The translations under genes were made by a program, and so were the position numbers. From NCBI GenBank assembly GCA_024280875.1, contig JAJRPH010000373.1, forward strand, positions 1-9,553: a stretch of DNA of 9,553 nucleotides, in the 5' to 3' direction. Under the pieces are notes generated by a model. It was not told where the DNA came from. It did not search any database and saw only the letters and a list, made by a program, of their open reading frames with translations. Shown here one piece after another: positions 1 to 7,111 of the stretch (positions within the stretch are counted from its first letter, which is position 1; each line of letters opens with the position of its first letter). Source of the stretch: Deltaproteobacteria bacterium. GTDB lineage: Bacteria; Desulfobacterota; Desulfobacteria; Desulfobacterales; Desulfosalsimonadaceae.

Positions 1-499
1 TACTGTCCGTGGGGGCCACCCGTTTGATAGCCTCAAAAACATTCTTAATTAACGGGTGTTCCCCTACAATCTTATTAAAATCATACCGCTGATAAAGCTG
101 TTTGCGCAAAGACAGATTATCTTCTTTTAGGTGTTTATTTTCTAACGCTTTTTTAACCGCCAGAATTATTTCATCGCTTGAAAACGGCTTGGCAATATAG
201 TCATAAGCACCTATTTTTAATGCTTTTACCGCGTCTTGGACCGTCGCGAATCCGGTCATCATAATTACATACGCATCCGGCTGCTTTAACCGAAGTGTTT
301 TTAATATTTCCATTCCGCTGATACCAGGAAGCTTTATATCCAGCAGAATTACATCATACTCTCCGGCAAGCGCCTGATTAAGTCCATCGGTGCCGGTAGC
401 GCTTGTATCCACCGCCCACCCCTCATCGGCGAAGGAGAGGCGAACGCCGCTGCGGATAGAGCTTTCATCATCAACAATTAGAATGGCAGATGATTTCAT
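1..499 (-). CDS. NtrC-family sigma-54 response regulator, N-terminal part (runs off the window)
   Basis: I translated this minus-strand reading frame by hand; 166 codons lie in the window. Residues 1 to about 120 form a CheY-like receiver domain. The acidic pocket is D10-D11 (ILIVDDE), the predicted phospho-acceptor is D54 (VILLDIKLPG), the switch Thr is T82 (MMTGF) and the conserved Lys is K104 (IAKPF). After a linker helix, the text around residues 143-163 (KIVGEHPLIKNVFEAIKRVA) is typical of the opening of the AAA+ sigma-54 activator domain, just before where Walker A would come. This suggests a two-component regulator that activates sigma-54 promoters once phosphorylated; its C-terminal DNA-binding domain and partner kinase lie outside the window. 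The ATG at 499 is preceded by A/T-rich sequence with no good Shine-Dalgarno site. An in-frame ATG at 550 is cut off by TAA and TGA stops. Its target genes cannot be named. Confidence 0.9.
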   Translation of the reverse strand, partial: MKSSAILIVDDESSIRSGVRLSFADEGWAVDTSATGTDGLNQALAGEYDVILLDIKLPGISGMEILKTLRLKQPDAYVIMMTGFATVQDAVKALKIGAYDYIAKPFSSDEIILAVKKALENKHLKEDNLSLRKQLYQRYDFNKIVGEHPLIKNVFEAIKRVAPTDS

Positions 500-634
500 T
501 TTATTTATGGTATGCTTTGGTCATTATTTTTCATGGTTAACGGATTTCATTTAAATATATATCATATATCTATAAATTTTTTAAAAAAGCAATCCGTAAC
601 ATGACCGTTATCAACGCCTGAACAAAACTCAAAA

Positions 635-659
635 ATCCCTGAACGATTATTTCAGGGAT
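635..659. promoter_or_regulatory. 9-bp perfect inverted repeat, candidate operator, in the divergent gap
   Basis: ATCCCTGAA at 635-643 is exactly complementary to TTCAGGGAT at 651-659, with a 7-nt spacer. It sits between two divergent genes, so no transcript from a known gene would end here, and no T-run follows. A dimeric regulator site therefore fits better than a terminator. It is close to the midpoint of the intergenic region. Autoregulation by the neighbouring response regulator is a guess. Confidence 0.4.
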
Positions 660-670
660 AATTTGGACTA

Positions 671-699
671 TTTACACAATGATTAAAGTATGATATTTA
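671..699 (+). promoter_or_regulatory. Weak candidate sigma-70 promoter for lolA
   Basis: TTTACA at 671-676 (5 of 6 to the -35 consensus) is followed after 17 nt by TATTTA at 694-699 (3 of 6 to the -10 consensus). The spacing is ideal but the -10 is poor. A second A/T-rich -10-like hexamer, TATAAA at 722-727, lacks a matching -35. The true start site cannot be settled from sequence. Confidence 0.25.
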
Positions 700-743
700 A
701 AACTATTTTCTAACTATTTTTTATAAAGATAAGTGGTTAACCA

Positions 744-1433
744 ATGAAAAATAAATCAGCGCTATTTACTTTTATTGTTTGTATTTTTTTGTTAGTCAGG
801 CCATGCTTTGGTCAAAATACGTTGCCCGCAGCCTCACCAAATCAGCCACCATCTCTTTCAGTAAAACAAATCATTGAAAAATTGGAAACACGCTATAATG
901 CGGCGGATTTTTCCGCCAACTTTTCCCAGGAATCCACATTAAAAGCATTAGACATTACCGATACGGCTGCCGGTAAAGTATGGTTCAAACACCCAGGAAT
1001 GATGCGGTGGGAATATGAGCAGCCTGAAAAATATGCTATTATTTCCGATGGGAAAAATTTATGGATATATCGCCCTGAGGATAATCAGGTGGTGATCGGC
1101 GATGCCATGGCCTATTTCAGCAACGGCAAAGGCGCCAGTTTTCTTTCAAATTTTAAACTGGTTCAGGACGCCTATATGGTCAGCGTCGCCAAGCCGGCCA
1201 ATGACGGTCAGTACACATTAAAACTGGTTCCTAACCAAAAACAGATGGATCTGTCGGCTATTTTCTTAAATATTGAAAAAAATTCTTTTGATATTAAAAG
1301 TGTACTGACGTTAAATGATTTCGGAGATGAAACCCGAATCGAATTTTCAGATTTAATATTTGACGATCTGGATGAATCGTTATTTAACTTCCGAATTCCA
1401 CCGGGTGCCGACATTTTGAAGCTGGATGAATAA
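744..1433 (+). CDS. lolA: Outer-membrane lipoprotein carrier protein LolA
   Basis: This 229-residue protein is the periplasmic chaperone of the Lol pathway: it takes lipoproteins released by the LolCDE transporter and carries them to the outer membrane. Residues 1-23 look like a signal peptide: basic start (MKNK), hydrophobic core at about 7-18, likely cleavage after CFG near residue 23. There is no proper lipobox, so a soluble periplasmic product is expected. The LolA signature then follows: FSANFSQ (56-62), GKVWFKHPGMMRWEYEQP (77-94) and SDGKNLWIYRP (101-111), the W-x-x-P and SDGK-LW pattern of the fold. Length fits the family. The ATG at 744 has only a weak Shine-Dalgarno (AAGTGG at 731-736) and lies inside the right arm of an inverted repeat. 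It diverges from the response regulator and is followed 100 nt later by nadA on the same strand. Confidence 0.93.
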   Translation: MKNKSALFTFIVCIFLLVRPCFGQNTLPAASPNQPPSLSVKQIIEKLETRYNAADFSANFSQESTLKALDITDTAAGKVWFKHPGMMRWEYEQPEKYAIISDGKNLWIYRPEDNQVVIGDAMAYFSNGKGASFLSNFKLVQDAYMVSVAKPANDGQYTLKLVPNQKQMDLSAIFLNIEKNSFDIKSVLTLNDFGDETRIEFSDLIFDDLDESLFNFRIPPGADILKLDE

Positions 1434-1447
1434 ATCCTACGGGATTT
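1432..1447 (+). other. Small UACG-tetraloop hairpin over the lolA stop codon
   Basis: AAATCC (1432-1437) pairs with GGATTT (1442-1447) around the loop TACG, giving a C(UACG)G closing pair. This is one of the unusually stable RNA tetraloops. No T-run follows, so it is not a standard intrinsic terminator. It could protect the lolA mRNA end or be incidental. The rest of the 100-nt gap to nadA holds no gene. Confidence 0.3.
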
Positions 1448-1533
1448 CCAACTTTACCGCATCTACAGCGTCAAACTTGAAAATCGCTCAACTCAGGTAA
1501 AAATATTAATTTTTTTTAAAAGAGATTTTTAAA

Positions 1534-2448
1534 ATGAACCCAAACATAAAACAGGACATAAAAAACAAAATCAAACAACTGACAAAAGAGAAAAACGCGA
1601 TTATCCTGGCGCATAATTATGAACCACCGGAAATTCAGGATATTGCCGATCTAAACGGGGATTCTCTGGAACTCAGCATCAAGGCATCTCAAACTGATGC
1701 GGATATTATTGTCTTCTGCGGTGTAAAATTCATGGCGGAAACCGCGTCCATTCTTTCCCCGGACAAAACAATACTATTACCCCGGCCAGATGCCGGATGC
1801 CCCATGGCGGATATGATCACCCCGGAAGGTCTAAAAGCCTGGATGGCAAAAAATCCATCCATGCCCATTGTCACCTATGTGAATTCAACCGCTGCAGTCA
1901 AGGCCCTGACAACCATCTGCTGCACATCCGCCAATGTGGTGAAAGTGGTCAACAGCCTGGATGCAAAAGAGATTCTCATGACCCCGGACCGGAATCTTGC
2001 CGACTATGCTGCCACTAAAACAAATAAAATCATTCATAAATGGGATGGATACTGCCCGTTTCACGACGCCCTGACACCGGAACAGGTATTAAAACAGAAA
2101 AAGGCCTACCCGGACGCCTTATTTATGGCGCATCCGGAATGCCGCGCCGAAGTTCTGGCTCTGGCGGATGTCATTACCAGCACCTCCGGCATGATCCGGA
2201 CCGCCCATGAATCCGAAAGCACATCATTTATAGTAGGAACGGAAGTTGGCCTGCTGTATCCCCTGCAAAAGGCAAATCCGGACAAGACTTTTTACCCGGC
2301 TTCCATTGCCATGGAATGCGTGGACATGAAGAAAATAACACCTCAAGATGTTCTGAACAGCCTTGAAAATCTTTCCGGCGAAGTCAAGGTGCCGGAGGAT
2401 ATCAGGATTCCGGCGTTGCAATCGGTTCAACGGATGATTGAGTTATAA
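1534..2448 (+). CDS. nadA: Quinolinate synthase NadA
   Basis: This 304-residue enzyme condenses iminoaspartate with dihydroxyacetone phosphate to form quinolinate, the second step of de novo NAD synthesis. It is the three-domain [4Fe-4S] type at the usual ~300-residue length. The likely cluster ligands are C89 (AGCPMAD), C174 (GYCPFH) and C262 ([10 protein letters not shown]); their spacing resembles the ligand trio known in characterised NadA proteins. Other family hallmarks are [13 protein letters not shown] (27-39), [11 protein letters not shown] (61-71) and [11 protein letters not shown] (114-124). The start ATG follows a weak AAGAG element. nadB and nadC are not in the window, so the pathway genes are not clustered here. 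The TAA at 2446-2448 lies just past the stop of the oppositely oriented yebC, with no terminator between them. Confidence 0.97.
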   Translation: MNPNIKQDIKNKIKQLTKEKNAIILAHNYEPPEIQDIADLNGDSLELSIKASQTDADIIVFCGVKFMAETASILSPDKTILLPRPDAGCPMADMITPEGLKAWMAKNPSMPIVTYVNSTAAVKALTTICCTSANVVKVVNSLDAKEILMTPDRNLADYAATKTNKIIHKWDGYCPFHDALTPEQVLKQKKAYPDALFMAHPECRAEVLALADVITSTSGMIRTAHESESTSFIVGTEVGLLYPLQKANPDKTFYPASIAMECVDMKKITPQDVLNSLENLSGEVKVPEDIRIPALQSVQRMIEL

Positions 2449-3189
2449 ACTATCCATCACCTCATCCGGTATATCTGCATTCGTATAAACTTTCTGGACA
2501 TCATCGTTGTCGTCTAATGCGTCCATCAGCTTCATCATGGTTTCTGCATCCTTGCCGGTCAGACTGATATAATTCTGGGGCAGCATGCTGACTTCCGAAT
2601 CAACAACTGGAATTGAGGCCTTTTCAAGGGCTGCCTTGACCGATTCAAAGTCATCCGGCGCGGTAATGATCTCAAAATTTTCATCATCGTCATCTTTCAC
2701 ATCTTCAGCACCCGCATCCAAAGCCATCATCATCAGCTCTTCTTCATCCGCATCCGACTTTGCCACAGAAAGCCAGCCTTTTTTATCAAACATCCAGGCC
2801 ACGCAACCATTCTCACCGAGATTCCCGTTATATTTACTGAAGATATGACGGACATCGGCCACCGTGCGATTTTTGTTGTCGCTCAAAGATTCCACCAGGA
2901 CCGCCACACCACCCGGGCCGTATCCTTCATAGGAGTTTTCCTCATAATTGACGCCTTCCAGCTCACCAATCCCTTTTTTAATCGCCCGCTCTATATTGTC
3001 CTTGGGGAGATTACATGATTTTGCCTTGAGCAGCACCGCGCGAAGCCTCGGGTTGGCGCCCGGATCGCCACCGCCAAAACGGGCGGCCACGATTATTTCC
3101 TTGACGACTTTTGTGAAAATCTTTCCCCGCTTCGCATCCTCAGCGCCTTTTTTGTGTTTAATATTTGCCCACTTGCTATGTCCCGACAT
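2443..3189 (-). CDS. yebC: YebC/PmpR (TACO1) family protein
   Basis: This 248-residue protein has the exact YebC opening ([18 protein letters not shown], 1-18) and the following [14 protein letters not shown] segment, and the family's normal length. Members were long labelled transcriptional regulators. More recent work ties YebC-type proteins and mitochondrial TACO1 to relieving ribosome stalling during translation; which role applies here cannot be read from sequence. The middle holds an acidic stretch (about residues 143-170, rich in D and E) followed by the two mixed alpha/beta domains. A strong Shine-Dalgarno (AGGAGGAG, minus strand of 3202-3195) sits 5 nt before the ATG. It is the last gene of the radA-rlmE-yebC run, 18 nt after rlmE. 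Its stop codon lies inside the 3' end of convergent nadA, overlapping it by 6 nt. Confidence 0.95.
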   Translation of the reverse strand: MSGHSKWANIKHKKGAEDAKRGKIFTKVVKEIIVAARFGGGDPGANPRLRAVLLKAKSCNLPKDNIERAIKKGIGELEGVNYEENSYEGYGPGGVAVLVESLSDNKNRTVADVRHIFSKYNGNLGENGCVAWMFDKKGWLSVAKSDADEEELMMMALDAGAEDVKDDDDENFEIITAPDDFESVKAALEKASIPVVDSEVSMLPQNYISLTGKDAETMMKLMDALDDNDDVQKVYTNADIPDEVMDSL

Positions 3190-3207
3190 CAGTTCTCCTC
3201 CTATGTT

Positions 3208-3828
3208 TTATACCCTTTTACCTATGCCAATAATATAGATTTCCTTGCTTTCCTTGCGGCAGCTTTGGGGTTTAAAAATTTTATGCCTGTCAAAAACTTT
3301 GCAGACCGCATCTTTAAATTCTTCAAAATCATCTCCCTGGAAAATCTTGCATACAAAACAACCATTTTGCTTAAGCGTCTTTTGGGCGATTGTGAGAGCA
3401 GCCATACAGAGATAATACGACCGTGCCGCATCTACTTCCTTGCGCCCGGTGGTTGACGGTGCCATATCACTTAAAACCGCATTATAGCCTGTCCCTATGA
3501 TTTCAGCCAGGTTTTCTTTATCCTTTTCGGCCAATTCAATCACATTGCCGATGATGACGCGGGTGTTTGCGGAAAATCGTTCGGAAACTTTTTTCAGGTC
3601 AACCCCGATCACCCGGCCTTCGGCTCCAACAACTTCCGCCGCATATTTGGCCCAGGACCCCGGGGCGCAGCCCAGATCCAGAACCTTGGCCCCTTTTTTT
3701 ATTAACTTGAATTTCTGCTGAATTTCTTTGAGCTTGTATACGGAACGGGCTGGAAAGTTTTCCTTTTTCGCTTTTCGCGCGTAATGGTCGGTCTGATATT
3801 TGTTTGATACTTTTTTTCGCTTCTTCAA
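3208..3828 (-). CDS. rlmE: 23S rRNA 2'-O-ribose methyltransferase RlmE (FtsJ/RrmJ)
   Basis: This 206-residue SAM-dependent enzyme methylates the ribose of the conserved uridine in the 23S rRNA A loop (U2552 in E. coli), a late step of large-subunit assembly. The SAM-binding motif is DLGCAPGSWA (51-60). The K-D-K-E catalytic tetrad of the family is complete: K32 (SVYKL), D121 (LSDMAPS), K161 (CKIFQG) and E196 (SKEIYII). The basic N-terminus (KKRKK) fits RNA binding. The start is a TTG at 3826-3828, with GGAA a suitable distance upstream; no ATG or GTG in frame lies between the radA stop and this codon. It begins 34 nt after the radA stop and ends 18 nt before yebC, so the three are probably co-transcribed. 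Confidence 0.94.
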   Translation of the reverse strand: MKKRKKVSNKYQTDHYARKAKKENFPARSVYKLKEIQQKFKLIKKGAKVLDLGCAPGSWAKYAAEVVGAEGRVIGVDLKKVSERFSANTRVIIGNVIELAEKDKENLAEIIGTGYNAVLSDMAPSTTGRKEVDAARSYYLCMAALTIAQKTLKQNGCFVCKIFQGDDFEEFKDAVCKVFDRHKIFKPQSCRKESKEIYIIGIGKRV

Positions 3829-3862
3829 AATAAATGATTCCGTAAGTAGCTGGATAGCATCG

Positions 3863-5227
3863 TTAAAATAAGTTTTCCATGACTTCCACCAACTTGCTAA
3901 TCCCGATCAACTCAATATCGTTTTTTTTATTTAACTGTTTTAAACTCGTTTTCGGCACAATACACCTTGTAAATCCCATTTTTTCAACTTCGGAAATTCG
4001 TGCTTCCAGATGGGAGACTCCCCGAACCTCGCCGGAAAGGCCGACCTCCCCAATGGCAATCATGGCTTCCGGAATGGCCCGGTCCAGAAAACTTGACGCC
4101 ACGGCCGACACGATTCCCAAATCAACCGCCGGTTCCGATACTTTCACACCGCCGGTAACATTCATAAATATATCATGCCCGGCTAAATTCAACCCTAATT
4201 TTTTTTCCATTACCGCCACGAGCAATGACACCCGATTATAATCCAGGCCCAGAACGGTCCTACGCGGCGTGCCGAATCCAGCGCTGCTGATCAATGCCTG
4301 AAGTTCCACAAGAATCGGACGTGTTCCTTCTATGCAGGCCGTCACCACAGAACCGGGAGCGTTTGCCGCCCGTTCCGCCAGAAAAATCGCTGACGGATTC
4401 TTCACTTCCGCCAGGCCTTTCTCTTTCATTTCAAACACGCCGATTTCATTTGTGGAGCCAAACCGGTTTTTAACCGCCCGGAGAATACGGAATTCATGAT
4501 TCTGATCCCCTTCAAAATACAATACCGTATCCACCATGTGCTCCATAATTCTCGGCCCGGCAATGGCCCCGTCTTTTGTCACGTGACCGATCAGAAACGT
4601 CGGGATGCCGGTCTGCTTTGCCATCAGCATCAATTTCATTGTGGCTTCCCGCACCTGGCTGACACTGCCGGGGGCGGATGACACATCCGGGCTGAACATG
4701 GTCTGAATGGAATCAATCACCAGTGCATCCGGTTTAACCGAATCGGTCATATCCAATATGACATCAATATCAATTTCCGAAACAACCAGCATTCCCGGCG
4801 AAACAGCTCCCAGCCGCTCACTCCGCATTTTGATCTGCCGGATGGATTCTTCTCCGGACACGTATAAAGTTTTTTTATTCCGCTCGGCCAGACCATGAAT
4901 CACCTGTAGAATCAGGGTGGATTTGCCGATGCCAGGATCACCGCCGATGAGTACCAGACTGCCGGCGATGAGCCCGCCGCCCAGCACCCGGTCAAATTCA
5001 CCGATTCCGGTCAGTGTCCGGTGGTCCTCATCGATGACAACCGAATCAATGGGAACCGGCACCGATCGGGAAAAAGACTTTCCGGGACGGGCTCCGGGGT
5101 GGTTCACGGGGTCTTTGCGTTCTTCGACAAAGCAATCCCATCCCCCGCACTCCGGACATCGCCCGAGCCATTTGGGCGCGTGATAACCGCATTCCTGACA
5201 GGAGTAAGTGGTTTTTAATTTTTTCAT
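3863..5227 (-). CDS. radA: DNA repair protein RadA (Sms)
   Basis: This 454-residue protein is a RecA-related, hexameric, DnaB-like motor that drives branch migration of recombination intermediates with RecA. Domains in order: N-terminal zinc finger C10-C13-C24-C27 (CQEC...CPEC); RecA-like ATPase with Walker A GGDPGIGKST (95-104), Walker B-like DALVIDSIQT (167-176) and the RadA-specific KNRFG motif (253-257); and a C-terminal Lon-protease-like domain from about 290 (GEVGLSGEVRGVSHLEAR, 393-410), which in RadA is not a working protease. Length is standard. The ATG at 5227 has no recognisable Shine-Dalgarno; a hexanucleotide repeat starts only a few bases upstream. It heads the radA-rlmE-yebC operon and diverges from the PHP-phosphoesterase operon. 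Confidence 0.97.
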   Translation of the reverse strand: MKKLKTTYSCQECGYHAPKWLGRCPECGGWDCFVEERKDPVNHPGARPGKSFSRSVPVPIDSVVIDEDHRTLTGIGEFDRVLGGGLIAGSLVLIGGDPGIGKSTLILQVIHGLAERNKKTLYVSGEESIRQIKMRSERLGAVSPGMLVVSEIDIDVILDMTDSVKPDALVIDSIQTMFSPDVSSAPGSVSQVREATMKLMLMAKQTGIPTFLIGHVTKDGAIAGPRIMEHMVDTVLYFEGDQNHEFRILRAVKNRFGSTNEIGVFEMKEKGLAEVKNPSAIFLAERAANAPGSVVTACIEGTRPILVELQALISSAGFGTPRRTVLGLDYNRVSLLVAVMEKKLGLNLAGHDIFMNVTGGVKVSEPAVDLGIVSAVASSFLDRAIPEAMIAIGEVGLSGEVRGVSHLEARISEVEKMGFTRCIVPKTSLKQLNKKNDIELIGISKLVEVMENLF

Positions 5228-5230
5228 TTC

Positions 5231-5266
5231 GATTGATTATGATTATGATTACGATTATGATTACGA
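5231..5266. repeat. GATTAT/GATTAC hexanucleotide microsatellite upstream of radA
   Basis: From 5235 the plus strand carries five consecutive six-base units: GATTAT, GATTAT, GATTAC, GATTAT, GATTAC. A partial GATT precedes them and GA follows. On the radA (minus) strand the units read GTAATC or ATAATC and lie in the presumed 5' leader or promoter, beginning only 3 nt from the radA start codon. Short tandem repeats of this kind can change copy number by replication slippage. The last base of the unit alternates between T and C, which suggests some age. Confidence 0.85.
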
Positions 5267-5270
5267 AACA

Positions 5271-5312
5271 TTTGGTCAAGCTGGGCCTGAATGATTCCCA
5301 GAGCTGACCAAA
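5271..5312. promoter_or_regulatory. 42-nt imperfect inverted repeat in the radA/PHP divergent gap
   Basis: TTTGGTCA at 5271-5278 is the exact complement of TGACCAAA at 5305-5312. Inside it, CTGGG at 5281-5285 is the exact complement of CCCAG at 5297-5301. The two stems are separated by a small asymmetric loop (AG against AGC) and enclose an 11-nt centre. It lies between two divergent genes and is not followed by a T-run, so an operator or a structured leader fits better than a terminator. On the minus strand, TTGCAA, a 17-nt spacer and AATCAT (4 of 6 each) straddle the right half of the repeat as a weak radA promoter candidate. Confidence 0.5.
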
Positions 5313-5348
5313 ATTGCAAAACACACAAATTTTTACGAAGCCAAATTT

Positions 5349-6185
5349 ATGATTGATTACCATGTTCATACATCCCTTTGCAACCATGCAAACGGCACCA
5401 TGGACCAATACATCCAAAATGCCATTGCTGCGGGACTAACGGAAATCTGTTTTCTGGATCACCTGACCCTGCATGAAAGAGGCAGGCATCTGTCCATGAC
5501 ACCGGGTTATGTGCCTTTTTATTACCAATCCGCCCGCCAACTGGCGCACACGTATAAAAACCATATCCGGGTAAAGGTCGGACTGGAAGTCGATTATGAC
5601 CCGAAAAACGCCTATGCAGTAAAAAAAATTATTGCGCCGTATGATTTTGATGTTATCGGCGGATCGGTGCATTTTATTGACACCTTAAACATTGTCAGTA
5701 CAAAAGACACCGAAGCCCGCGAAAGTGAAAACATTGATGTGATATGCAAACATTATCTTGCGCTCTTAGATGAGATGATCGAGACTCTTTCTGTGGATAT
5801 CATTTGCCATCTGGACATCATCAAAAAATTCGGCCGACGCCATTCTGCTGAATTTGAAAAAAAATTTGATGCAATATTATCTAAAATCAGCTATAAAAAC
5901 CTTACAGTGGAATTAAACACAAGTGGCTACAATCATAAGGCAAACGAATTTTATCCAAAGCCTTTACTGTTAAAAAAATGTCATGAAAAAAATATCCGCA
6001 TAACCATCGGATCAGATGCCCATCAGCCGCAGCATGTGGCCCGGCATTTTGACCAGGCAATCGATCTGCTCACAAAAACCGGCTACCAATATGTATCGGC
6101 ATTTACCCGGCGGAAGCCGTATGATATTCCCCTGTTGATAAACAATCATGACATCCTGAAAATCCAAAATGGAGGTGCTTCGTGA
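5349..6185 (+). CDS. PHP-domain phosphoesterase, HisJ/histidinol-phosphatase-like
   Basis: This 278-residue protein belongs to the PHP superfamily of metal-dependent phosphoesterases. The metal-binding pattern is well kept: H5 and H7 (DYHVHTSLCNH), H13, D37-H38 (FLDHLT), E80 (VGLEVDY), H108 (GSVHF), H154 (ICHLDIIKKF), then D223 and H225 (GSDAHQP). The order and length match the HisJ-type histidinol-phosphatase family, which removes phosphate from histidinol phosphate in histidine synthesis. No other his gene is present, so the real substrate could be a different phosphate ester; I leave the symbol blank. The ATG at 5349 is the first in frame and has little Shine-Dalgarno. Its TGA overlaps the GTG start of the next gene, so it heads a coupled operon with two envelope-type genes. 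Confidence 0.88.
   Translation: MIDYHVHTSLCNHANGTMDQYIQNAIAAGLTEICFLDHLTLHERGRHLSMTPGYVPFYYQSARQLAHTYKNHIRVKVGLEVDYDPKNAYAVKKIIAPYDFDVIGGSVHFIDTLNIVSTKDTEARESENIDVICKHYLALLDEMIETLSVDIICHLDIIKKFGRRHSAEFEKKFDAILSKISYKNLTVELNTSGYNHKANEFYPKPLLLKKCHEKNIRITIGSDAHQPQHVARHFDQAIDLLTKTGYQYVSAFTRRKPYDIPLLINNHDILKIQNGGAS
6171..6175 (+). promoter_or_regulatory. Shine-Dalgarno that fixes the GTG start of the transglycosylase
   Basis: GGAGG sits 6 nt before the GTG at 6182 and inside the last codons of the PHP gene. Together with the GTGA start/stop overlap this supports translational coupling and the GTG as the true start. Confidence 0.8.
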
Positions 6186-7093
6186 GAAACGTTCTGACCC
6201 TGTTACCGGACACATTTTCCCAAATCAACAACCGGATTATCAATGCGGTCCTTATCCTATTGTTTGTTGCCGCAATTCCGATGACGGCTTATTCCGCTAA
6301 TGAGAATATCAGTTTTCAAACCCTCCAGACCCGGTTAATCAATGACAAAAAGGCAAATTTCACCGCAGAACAGATCAATCGTATCTACAACAATCCCGGG
6401 GTTTTTTTTGATATCAAAGGGGTATCTTCCTATTTCAGGCACCAGGAGGGTAAACTTAACTACGATCAGTTTCTCTCATCAAAATCCATTAAAAAAGCAA
6501 GTGACTATATGCGCGCACACCATGCCGACCTGTTGAAGGCGGAAATTGATTACGGTGTGGACAAGGAAGTCATCACAGCGATCATGCTGGTGGAGACACG
6601 GTTTGGCAGTTATGTGGGCAATCGCCCGGTCATCAGTATTCTGTCGACCATGGCCGTCCTGGAAGACAAAACCATTCGGGACCGGTTCTGGAAAAAAATT
6701 CCCAAAAAAGACCGGGTGACAAGAAAAGAGTATGAAAAAAAAGCGGTCCGAAAGGCAAATTGGGCATTTAAAGAATTAGTCGCTTTTATCACCTATGTGG
6801 AAAAGGAAGGCATGGACCCTTACAGCATCAACGGCTCCTATGCCGGCGCCATGGGTCTTGCCCAGTTTATGCCCAGCAATATACTCATTCTTGCTCAAGA
6901 CGGGGACAAAGACGGCAGCGTAAACCTGTTCCACCATGAAGACGCGATTGCCAGCATTGCAAACTATCTGAAGCATTATGGATGGAAGCCCGGCATCAGC
7001 AGGGAAGAAGCCGCCAAAGTGGTGTATCATTACAACCACAGCTCATATTATGTGGAAACCGTTTTAAATATAACCAAAAAGCTGAAAACATGA
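6182..7093 (+). CDS. Lytic murein transglycosylase, MltB/SLT_2 type
   Basis: This 303-residue enzyme would cleave the MurNAc-GlcNAc bond of peptidoglycan, leaving 1,6-anhydro-muramic ends, in the periplasm. A long N-terminus with a hydrophobic segment (about 20-33) and a possible cleavage after AYSA (36-39) looks like a signal peptide or anchor; there is no lipobox Cys, unlike classic MltB lipoproteins. The catalytic Glu is predicted as E138 in AIMLVETRFGSYVG, matching the VETRYG motif of MltB. Also present are GAMGLAQFMPS (222-232), DAIASIANYLKHYGW (254-268) and YHYNHSSYYVETVL (282-295), all family-typical. The GTG start at 6182 overlaps the previous stop and has a good Shine-Dalgarno. The next gene follows 18 nt later. 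Which MltB subgroup it belongs to is not resolved. Confidence 0.9.
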   Translation: MRNVLTLLPDTFSQINNRIINAVLILLFVAAIPMTAYSANENISFQTLQTRLINDKKANFTAEQINRIYNNPGVFFDIKGVSSYFRHQEGKLNYDQFLSSKSIKKASDYMRAHHADLLKAEIDYGVDKEVITAIMLVETRFGSYVGNRPVISILSTMAVLEDKTIRDRFWKKIPKKDRVTRKEYEKKAVRKANWAFKELVAFITYVEKEGMDPYSINGSYAGAMGLAQFMPSNILILAQDGDKDGSVNLFHHEDAIASIANYLKHYGWKPGISREEAAKVVYHYNHSSYYVETVLNITKKLKT

Positions 7094-7111
7094 ACCTACC
7101 AAAGGGACACA

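Larger units (their letters stand above)
524..754. repeat. Near-perfect 17/18-nt inverted repeat bounding the regulator/lolA gap
   Basis: The minus strand of 540-524 reads TTAACCATGAAAAATAA. The plus strand of 737-754 reads TTAACCAATGAAAAATAA. The two differ only by one inserted A. They face each other across about 196 nt that hold the whole divergent promoter region. The right arm covers the lolA start codon; the left arm lies 25 nt upstream of the response-regulator start. Such an arrangement can come from an invertible promoter segment, from an old inversion or duplication, or from chance in A/T-rich sequence. No recombinase gene is visible in the window. The match is seen directly; any function is inference. 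Confidence 0.5.

Noticed and set aside
2585..3238. Plus-strand serine-rich open frames opposite yebC
   Set aside because: Their serine and proline richness is the antisense of acidic and lysine-rich YebC codons. They have no ribosome sites or family signals.
5046..5417. Minus-strand open frame across the radA start and upstream repeat
   Set aside because: Its central run of isoleucine and valine is only the translated hexanucleotide repeat, and the frame lies over the radA 5' end and the PHP start. It has no family features.
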